Of a stretch of DNA of 5,083 nt, positions 1 through 5,083 are shown one piece after another. Location of the stretch: the NCBI GenBank assembly GCA_001701065.1, contig DAAL01000120.1, positions 1-5,083 on the forward strand, in the 5' to 3' direction. Made by a program: the position numbers and the translations under genes. Below the pieces are notes generated by a model, which was not told the DNA's origin, did no database searches, and worked only from the letters and a program-made list of their open reading frames with translations. The DNA comes from Bacteroidales bacterium GP4. GTDB lineage: Bacteria > Bacteroidota > Bacteroidia > Bacteroidales > Muribaculaceae. Numbering within the stretch: position 1 is the first letter of the stretch; each line of letters opens with the position of its first letter.

Positions 1-1724
1 CTACCATAGGCGCACGCGGCAGCAACAAAGGCTACGGCGGCAACGTGTATCTCAACGGTCAGCAGGGAAAACTGTCGTACAGCCTTAACGTAATGCACTC
101 CAAAATGTCGCCCGGCAACAGCCACACTGAAGGTGTACGCACCCAAGGCGACGAGTCGATCGTGAGCATTTCCAACGGCAAACCCTCAATGCCATTCACC
201 ATGGGCAACCTCTCGCTCGAATACGAAATAAATCCGCTCACTTCAGTAGGCGCGTCATTTGCAGTGAATACATTCAAGATGTCAGTGGACGGAAGTTCTT
301 ATACCGGCATGACCGGAGGAGCATTCGGCTCAGGATTTGAATACACCGGCAACACTTGGATGAAGAACAACCGCACCGGCTTAAGCGGAAGCGTGGACTT
401 CAGCCGGTATTTCGACACTGAGCGTAAAAACCGATTCATATTGACTTACCAGATATCCAACCAGGACAGCCACAACACCTCCATCAATGACTTTTCCGTG
501 ACAGGAGATGCCCCGATAGACCTTACTGACCGTGAATCGGACAACAAGGAGTCCACGACTGAGCATGTGTTCCAAGCCGACTTCTCTTTGCGTCCCAACG
601 ATAAGAATTCAGTGGCGTTCGGCGCAAAACTCATGCTGCGCAAAGCATCTTCCGACTCAAAGTATTTTCTTGACGATGTACTGAACGATTCCCAAAGCCT
701 GCTCTACGACAACAGCAACAAGATAGGAGCCGCCTACGGCGAATACAGTTTCTCGACTGACAAAATAGGAGCAAAAGCAGGACTTCGCTACGAGTACACC
801 TGGCAGGAGATTGAATACCGCAAAGGCAACGGCAAAGATTTCAGCAAGGACTACGGCACATTGGTACCGTCGGCAAGCCTGTCCTACACTTTATCACCTA
901 TAAATAATATAGGATTAACCTACAATATGCGCATAGCTCGTCCGGGCATCTCTTACCTGAACCCTTATGTGGACAACTCCACCCCCACGATGGTTTCCTA
1001 CGGTAACCCGAACCTCGACGTAGAGAAGGCGCATAACATATCGCTCGTGTACAACTACTTCTCCCCGAAACTCATCCTGAACGCCACCCTTACCGACAAC
1101 TACACAGGCAACGGCATAGAACAATTCAGCTTCTACAATGACGGCGTGCTGAACTCCACCTACGGCAATATAGTAAAGCGCAACAAGATAGGCATCAACA
1201 CTTACCTCAACTGGATGGTGTCGCCCAAAACGAGAATCTTCCTCAACGGCAATGTAAGCTACGTGGACATGCGCAGCTCCAAGCTTGACGCAAAGAACAG
1301 CGGATGGCAAGGAAACGCAATGGTGGGAGTGCAGCAAACCCTTCCATGGAACATCAAGGGGGGACTGTTCCTCATCACTTCCTCCAAAAATTACACTCTT
1401 CAGGGATGGAGCAGCGGGTTCAACATGATCTCAGCCAACCTGTCAAAGTCGCTGCTTAACGACAAGCTCAGCATAAGCCTCGGGTTCAACACCGGACTGT
1501 CAAAAAACGGCAATATAAACATGGAAACCTACAGCCAAAGCAAGGATTTCACCAACCGCCAGACAGTGAAAGTGCCCATGACAACATTCACAGTGGGCGT
1601 GACCTACACTATAGGAAGCTTCAAGGCTAAGACCAGGAGCAACAAGAAAACTATCGACAGCGACTATATCGAACAGAAGTCCCAGATGGAACAACTCAAT
1701 AATAACATGGAAACCGGATATTAA
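1..1724 (+). CDS. Outer-membrane beta-barrel protein, TonB-receptor-like (5'-truncated by window edge)
   Basis: The reading frame is open from the window edge (first whole codon at base 3) to the TAA at 1722-1724, giving 573 visible residues. The GTG at 45 is not a start, because the frame runs through it with 14 good in-frame residues ahead. The protein is a string of alternating polar/hydrophobic strands rich in Tyr, Asn, Gly and Ser, as in a large outer-membrane barrel. The block around visible residues 334-338 (GNPNL, preceded by RPGISYLNPYVD) is the hallmark I know from the Bacteroidota outer-membrane beta-barrel family (PF14905-like), related to TonB-dependent receptors. The last strand (TTFTVGVTYTIGSF) ends in Phe at visible residue 540 and is followed by a 33-residue polar Lys/Gln/Asn/Glu-rich tail. 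The signal peptide, carboxypeptidase-regulatory-like domain and plug expected for such proteins lie outside the window. The substrate is unknown; no SusD partner gene follows. Family assignment is firm, function is not. Confidence 0.88.
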   Translation, partial: TIGARGSNKGYGGNVYLNGQQGKLSYSLNVMHSKMSPGNSHTEGVRTQGDESIVSISNGKPSMPFTMGNLSLEYEINPLTSVGASFAVNTFKMSVDGSSYTGMTGGAFGSGFEYTGNTWMKNNRTGLSGSVDFSRYFDTERKNRFILTYQISNQDSHNTSINDFSVTGDAPIDLTDRESDNKESTTEHVFQADFSLRPNDKNSVAFGAKLMLRKASSDSKYFLDDVLNDSQSLLYDNSNKIGAAYGEYSFSTDKIGAKAGLRYEYTWQEIEYRKGNGKDFSKDYGTLVPSASLSYTLSPINNIGLTYNMRIARPGISYLNPYVDNSTPTMVSYGNPNLDVEKAHNISLVYNYFSPKLILNATLTDNYTGNGIEQFSFYNDGVLNSTYGNIVKRNKIGINTYLNWMVSPKTRIFLNGNVSYVDMRSSKLDAKNSGWQGNAMVGVQQTLPWNIKGGLFLITSSKNYTLQGWSSGFNMISANLSKSLLNDKLSISLGFNTGLSKNGNINMETYSQSKDFTNRQTVKVPMTTFTVGVTYTIGSFKAKTRSNKKTIDSDYIEQKSQMEQLNNNMETGY

Positions 1725-1746
1725 TTCTTTTTTAATCACGGTTTTT
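1714..1746 (+). terminator. Weak candidate intrinsic terminator after the barrel gene
   Basis: Two short inverted pairs nest here: CCG (1714-1716) with CGG (1739-1741), and ATTAA (1720-1724) with TTAAT (1732-1736). The loop is seven bases and there is an unpaired patch between the two stems. Five T residues (1742-1746) follow directly. The layout resembles a rho-independent terminator, but the stem is AT-rich and interrupted and overlaps the stop codon, so it would be inefficient at best. If it does not work, transcription could run on into the kinase gene. Confidence 0.25.
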
Positions 1747-1757
1747 CACTATCTTTG
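1728..1757 (+). promoter_or_regulatory. Candidate Bacteroidota promoter for the kinase/regulator pair
   Basis: TATCTTTG at 1750-1757 matches the Bacteroidota -7 element TAnnTTTG exactly. A T-run at 1728-1733 lies about where the -33 element should be, but it has no TTG core, so the upstream half is weak. The expected transcription start is around 1761, which is immediately before the kinase ATG at 1762. The transcript would then be leaderless or nearly so, unless translation begins downstream. Confidence 0.45.
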
Positions 1758-1761
1758 CGAT

Positions 1762-2841
1762 ATGAAAAAAGACTCAAGCGCAATAAAATTTTTCTTTCTG
1801 CAACTTATGGTGTGCGTGGTGCTATTGCTTATAGTGCCATGCATAACCTTGTTGTTGACCCATAAGTACTTTGACGCGAAAGTGATATTCAACATACTCA
1901 TAGGGGGTCTTATTCCCTGCTATGTCACTTATTTCCTCAACTACTATGTGCTCGTGCCTTTACTACTATTCAAAGGGAAGAAGCTCTATTTCTTCGGGGC
2001 GAATATTGCATCAATCCTACTGGTCAACCTGCATGTACTCATCGGCTACATCCATTCTTACAACCACATGGCAAATCCCGACTCGCAGTATTCACAATAC
2101 GCTTCCTTTGCCTGGTACGGAATGGCGGCAGGATACTTTCTCCTATTGCTCTTCGATGTGGCATCGGCATCGCTTGCTTTCGCCATCAGAACCAATGTGC
2201 GCAACCGCAAAATAAAAGAACAACTAAGTGACGAAAAACAACGCCACACCGAGGCTGAACTGCATTGGCTCAAAAACCAGCTTAACCCCCACTTCCTGTT
2301 CAATACCCTTAATAACATAAGCAGCCTTGCACAGATAGACATAGACCTGACACAGGACAGCATAGCCCGGTTAAGCGACCTGCTCCGCTACGCCATGTAC
2401 GAAACCGAAAAGCCAACCGTGCCGCTGGAGAAGGAAGTGGAATTCATGCGTAACTACATAGCCCTGATGGAGCTGCGGTGCAACGACAAAACCACAGTAA
2501 CGACATCATTTGAGGTGAGCGACCCATCGGCGCAAATCACGCCGCTACTTCTCATATCATTCATAGAAAATGCGTTTAAACACGGCATAAGCTCCAACCG
2601 TCCATCGTTCATCAACGTGTCGCTGCACGAGGAGAACAACAGGCTGACATTCACCTGCGACAATTCCAATTTCCCCAAGGACGAAACTGACCACAGCGGA
2701 AAAGGGATAGGGCTGTCCAACATGAAGCGCCGCCTTGAACTTCTCTATCCGGGACGCTACGAGTTGCACCAGTCACTCGAAAACGACATTTACCACATAA
2801 GCCTAAATATTAAACTATGCGAGAAATCAGTTGCGCAGTAG
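1762..2841 (+). CDS. LytS/YehU-type membrane sensor histidine kinase
   Basis: This 359-residue inner-membrane kinase should autophosphorylate and pass phosphate to the regulator encoded next to it. Four hydrophobic segments are visible, at about residues 8-33, 41-69, 75-97 and 116-142, followed by a charged linker (about 143-170) that could form a signalling helix. The His_kinase domain (PF06580-type) opens with the family motif QLNPHFLFNTLNN, with His177 the phospho-acceptor. The ATP-binding domain carries the N box (FIENAFKHG, Asn270), an Asp-containing CDNSN stretch (Asp300) and the glycine box GKGIGLSN (313-320). All key residues are intact. There is no recognisable separate sensory domain, so the input is probably read by the membrane segments or short loops. 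The start at 1762 gives a Lys-rich N-terminus ahead of helix 1, which suits the topology. Met16 (1807) is the alternative start. The last 25 bases overlap the regulator gene. Confidence 0.93.
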   Translation: MKKDSSAIKFFFLQLMVCVVLLLIVPCITLLLTHKYFDAKVIFNILIGGLIPCYVTYFLNYYVLVPLLLFKGKKLYFFGANIASILLVNLHVLIGYIHSYNHMANPDSQYSQYASFAWYGMAAGYFLLLLFDVASASLAFAIRTNVRNRKIKEQLSDEKQRHTEAELHWLKNQLNPHFLFNTLNNISSLAQIDIDLTQDSIARLSDLLRYAMYETEKPTVPLEKEVEFMRNYIALMELRCNDKTTVTTSFEVSDPSAQITPLLLISFIENAFKHGISSNRPSFINVSLHEENNRLTFTCDNSNFPKDETDHSGKGIGLSNMKRRLELLYPGRYELHQSLENDIYHISLNIKLCEKSVAQ

Positions 2842-3545
2842 TCGACGACGAACCGTTGGCGGTAAAACTCATAGAAAGCTTCATAGAGCGCACCCCGTTC
2901 CTGAAGCTTGCGGCATCGTTCACTGACTCAGTGGATGCCATGACGGAGCTAAAGACCAATCCCGTGGACCTGCTGTTCCTCGACATCCAGATGCCCGACA
3001 TGGACGGCATGGAACTGTCGCATGTGATTCCGCCGTCCACACGCATCATCTTCACCACGGCATTCAAAGAATACGCCTTTGACAGCTACGACGTGTCGGC
3101 GCTCGACTTTCTGCTGAAACCGATACGCTACGACAAATTCCTGCGCGCATCGGAGAAGGCAAAAGAATGGTTCGCGCTCAAAGACAACACCGAGAATCCC
3201 CAGGTAGCCTCCACACCCACCGACATGTACATCAGAGTGGACGGTGAATTAAAGCGCATCAATGTCGACAAAATTCTGTATGTGGAAGGTCTAAAGGATT
3301 ATGTGCGGTTCCACTTCGCCGATCCTCCGCACTCGCTTATCACCCATCTTACCATGAAGTCAGTGGAGGACACTTTGCCTTCCGACATGTTCATGAGGGT
3401 AAGCCGTTCCTTTATCGTGGCACTGGACCACATACGTTCAGTGGACCGTAACATGTGTATCTACACCGGCAATGCCGTAATCAAGGTCACTGACATGTAC
3501 CGCCAGGAATTTGAAAATTTCATAAAGCTCCGGACCGCAAGATAG
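2817..3545 (+). CDS. LytTR-family DNA-binding response regulator
   Basis: This 242-residue cytoplasmic transcription factor is the partner of the kinase just upstream. The receiver domain (about 3-115) has the acidic pair Asp10/Asp11, the phospho-acceptor Asp56 in LFLDIQMPDMDG, the switch residues Thr80/Thr81 before Ala82, and the conserved Lys101 in FLLKP. A linker of about 20 residues leads to a LytTR domain (about 137-236), recognised by DKILYVEGLKDYVRFH, the MKSVEDTLP segment, and FMRVSRSFIVALDHI. Domains of this type bind paired direct repeats near target promoters. The start at 2817 puts the receiver's first strand (ISCAVVDDE) right at the N-terminus, as is usual. Any later start would remove it, so the 25-base overlap with the kinase gene is real and suggests translational coupling. 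No Shine-Dalgarno sequence is present. The target genes cannot be read from the sequence; the adjacent barrel gene is one possibility. Confidence 0.95.
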   Translation: MREISCAVVDDEPLAVKLIESFIERTPFLKLAASFTDSVDAMTELKTNPVDLLFLDIQMPDMDGMELSHVIPPSTRIIFTTAFKEYAFDSYDVSALDFLLKPIRYDKFLRASEKAKEWFALKDNTENPQVASTPTDMYIRVDGELKRINVDKILYVEGLKDYVRFHFADPPHSLITHLTMKSVEDTLPSDMFMRVSRSFIVALDHIRSVDRNMCIYTGNAVIKVTDMYRQEFENFIKLRTAR

Positions 3546-3561
3546 ATTTACTTGCATTCTT

Positions 3562-3595
3562 TTTGTATTTTTTCAATAGAGAAGTGTTATATTTG
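3562..3595 (+). promoter_or_regulatory. Candidate Bacteroidota promoter for ligA
   Basis: TATATTTG at 3588-3595 matches the -7 consensus TAnnTTTG exactly. TTTG at 3562-3565 matches the -33 element, with a 22-base spacer that is slightly long for this promoter class. Transcription would start near 3599-3600, leaving a leader of about 28 bases before the ligA ATG at 3628. There is no Shine-Dalgarno sequence in that leader, which is normal for the phylum. This promoter suggests ligA is transcribed independently of the two-component genes. I saw no convincing terminator between the regulator stop (3545) and this promoter. Confidence 0.6.
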
Positions 3596-3613
3596 TATTC
3601 TAAAAAATATAAC
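3586..3613. repeat. 9-bp perfect inverted repeat across the ligA promoter
   Basis: GTTATATTT (3586-3594) and AAATATAAC (3605-3613) are perfect reverse complements separated by 10 bases. The left arm covers nearly all of the -7 element and the right arm lies just past the expected transcription start. A protein bound to this dyad would block RNA polymerase. Alternatively, it is chance symmetry in AT-rich DNA. The distance between arm centres is 19 bp, close to two helical turns. Confidence 0.5.
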
Positions 3614-3627
3614 TATCCTCTACTGAA

Positions 3628-5083
3628 ATGGAAGATGTCATCAAACGCATTGGATTGCTGAGGGATGAACTCAACAACCACAACTACCGATATTACGTGC
3701 TTAATGATCCTGTCATAACGGACCGTGAGTTTGACATGATGATGAAGGAACTGGAGGAACTTGAACATTCCCATCCGGAACTTGACGACCCATACTCGCC
3801 CACCCACCGCGTGGGGAGCGACATAAACAAGGCATTCCAACAGCATGTACACGCACGCCCTATGCTCTCGCTCAGCAACACTTACTCCATTCAGGAGGTG
3901 GACGATTTCTTCCATAGGGTAAGCGACGGACTTATGGGCGAACCGTTCAAGATTGTGGGCGAGATGAAGTTTGACGGCACATCCATTTCGTTGACCTACG
4001 AACACGGCAGGCTTGTAAGAGCCGTGACCCGAGGAGACGGTACCCAAGGGGACATAGTGACCGACAATGTTACCACCATACGCAGCATCCCGCTGCAGCT
4101 GCGCGGCGACGATTACCCCGACTCATTCGAGATAAGGGGAGAAATAGTGATGCCGTGGAAAGAGTTTGACAGGCTGAACGCCGAACGCGCCTACAACGAG
4201 GAGCCGCTCTTCGCCAATCCGCGCAACGCCGCCGCCGGCACGCTGAAAATGCAGAATTCGGCAGAAGTGGCGAAAAGAGGTCTTGACGCAGTGTTCTACT
4301 ACATCCTCGGCGACAATCTTCCCGCCGACAACCACTATGACAACATGATCATAGCCAAGAAATGGGGCTTCAAGGTATCGCCCGAAATGACCCTGATGGA
4401 CTCACTGGAGGAGGTGAACGCTTTCATCGAGCACTGGGACACCGCACGCAAAGAGCTTCCGGTGGCAACTGACGGACTTGTGTTCAAAGTCAACAACCTA
4501 CGTCAGCAGCTTAACCTCGGCTACACGGCAAAATCGCCTCGCTGGGCTGTGGCGTTCAAGTTTGCGGCAGAAAGAGCACTCACCGAACTTCAATATGTGT
4601 CCTTTGAAGTGGGACGCATGGGAATCATAACACCTGTAGCCAATCTTGACCCGGTGCTGCTTTCAGGCACCATCGTGAAAAGAGCGTCACTGCACAATGA
4701 GGACATAATCAACACCCTCGACATCCATGAGCACGACATGCTCTATGTGGAAAAGGGCGGCGAGATAATACCCAAGATAGTGGGAGTGGAACTGAAGGAA
4801 CGCAAACCCGGTTCACAGAAAGTGCAGTTCGTGAAAAGATGCCCCATATGCGACACACCTCTTGTAAAAGAGGAAGGGGAAGCGGCATGGATGTGCCCCA
4901 ACAAGTGGGGATGTCCGCCGCAGATATGCGGACGAATCGAGCACTTTGTGGGACGGCGCATGATGAACATCGACGGCATAGGCGAAGAACTCACCCTGAC
5001 TCTATACAAAAACGGCTGGGTGAAAGACATAGCCGACCTGTACACGCTCCACACCCACCGCAACGAGATGGTGCGGCTGCCGG
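3628..5083 (+). CDS. ligA: NAD+-dependent DNA ligase LigA (3'-truncated by window edge)
   Basis: The frame is open from the ATG at 3628 to the window end, with 485 complete codons visible of about 670 usual for LigA. The enzyme seals nicks in DNA during replication and repair using NAD+. The N-terminal Ia domain keeps the NMN-binding pattern (Tyr22, Tyr23, Asp32, Phe35, Asp36; Phe35 where the E. coli enzyme has Tyr). The nucleotidyltransferase domain has the adenylated Lys114 in GEMKFDG, then [16 protein letters not shown] (Glu172), [21 protein letters not shown] (Lys287) and [10 protein letters not shown] (Lys311). The OB fold follows (about 315-400). Next comes a four-Cys zinc site, Cys405, 408, 423 and 429, with the usual spacing, and an additional Cys434. 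The helix-hairpin-helix region starts at about 440 ([14 protein letters not shown]) and runs off the window; the BRCT domain lies outside. The start is supported by alignment of Tyr22 with the same position in E. coli LigA. It lies 82 bases after the regulator stop and has its own candidate promoter. Confidence 0.97.
   Translation, partial: MEDVIKRIGLLRDELNNHNYRYYVLNDPVITDREFDMMMKELEELEHSHPELDDPYSPTHRVGSDINKAFQQHVHARPMLSLSNTYSIQEVDDFFHRVSDGLMGEPFKIVGEMKFDGTSISLTYEHGRLVRAVTRGDGTQGDIVTDNVTTIRSIPLQLRGDDYPDSFEIRGEIVMPWKEFDRLNAERAYNEEPLFANPRNAAAGTLKMQNSAEVAKRGLDAVFYYILGDNLPADNHYDNMIIAKKWGFKVSPEMTLMDSLEEVNAFIEHWDTARKELPVATDGLVFKVNNLRQQLNLGYTAKSPRWAVAFKFAAERALTELQYVSFEVGRMGIITPVANLDPVLLSGTIVKRASLHNEDIINTLDIHEHDMLYVEKGGEIIPKIVGVELKERKPGSQKVQFVKRCPICDTPLVKEEGEAAWMCPNKWGCPPQICGRIEHFVGRRMMNIDGIGEELTLTLYKNGWVKDIADLYTLHTHRNEMVRLP

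Noticed and set aside
45..47. GTG at 45 as the start of the barrel gene
   Set aside because: The frame is open to the window edge and the residues before it (TIGARGSNKGYGGN) read as a continuous plug/barrel sequence, so the gene begins upstream of the window.
915..1337. Minus-strand open frame of 140 codons inside the barrel gene
   Set aside because: It lies wholly antisense to a well-supported coding region, its product is low-complexity in Val, His and Ala and resembles no known family. It is explained by codon bias of the sense gene.
1725..1761. LytTR-type paired binding repeats in the gap before the kinase
   Set aside because: TCAC occurs at 1736-1739 and 1746-1749, but the repeats are only four bases long and do not resemble known LytTR sites.
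1922..2215. Plus-strand 97-codon open frame inside the kinase gene
   Set aside because: It is an out-of-frame reading of the membrane-helix region, Ser/Thr/Tyr-rich without family similarity. The kinase frame is clearly the real one.
3546..3587. Terminator after the regulator gene
   Set aside because: There are T-rich runs (for example 3560-3564 and 3568-3573) but no GC-rich stem ahead of them, so no intrinsic terminator can be supported.
3613..4047. Minus-strand open frame of 144 codons over the ligA start
   Set aside because: It is antisense to the conserved N-terminal and catalytic part of LigA, and no promoter or family motif supports it.
4743..5063. Minus-strand open frame over the ligA zinc-finger region
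   Set aside because: It is a shadow of the conserved ligase frame and has no recognisable domain.

Overview
The window looks like ordinary chromosomal sequence from a member of the Bacteroidota, most likely order Bacteroidales. Four things point there: an outer-membrane barrel protein of the large TonB-receptor-like family; a LytS-type kinase paired with a LytTR regulator; AT-rich gaps carrying TAnnTTTG-type -7 promoter elements; and starts without Shine-Dalgarno sequences. The coding DNA looks close to balanced in GC and uses ATA for isoleucine often. A Muribaculaceae- or Bacteroides-like host is my guess, but family level cannot be settled from this sequence alone.

All four genes lie on the plus strand. 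Positions 1-1724 hold the 3' part of an outer-membrane beta-barrel protein whose signal peptide, N-terminal domain and most or all of its plug lie upstream of the window. After a 37-base gap comes a four-helix membrane sensor histidine kinase (1762-2841). Its 3' end overlaps by 25 bases the start of a LytTR-family response regulator (2817-3545). These two form one two-component system and are probably translationally coupled. An 82-base AT-rich gap (3546-3627) with a recognisable promoter and a 9-bp inverted repeat precedes the NAD+-dependent DNA ligase gene ligA (3628 to beyond the window end). ligA is cut off in its helix-hairpin-helix region.

Functionally, the kinase and regulator should convert a membrane or periplasmic cue into changed transcription. 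The barrel gene next door is the obvious candidate for a shared function (sensor input or regulated target), but this rests on position only. ligA is a housekeeping replication and repair gene that appears to have its own promoter. I found no mobile element, CRISPR array, tRNA, rRNA or clearly new system. The points most worth a second look are the promoter that sits almost on the kinase start codon, the dyad across the ligA promoter, and a few unusual residues in the ligase.
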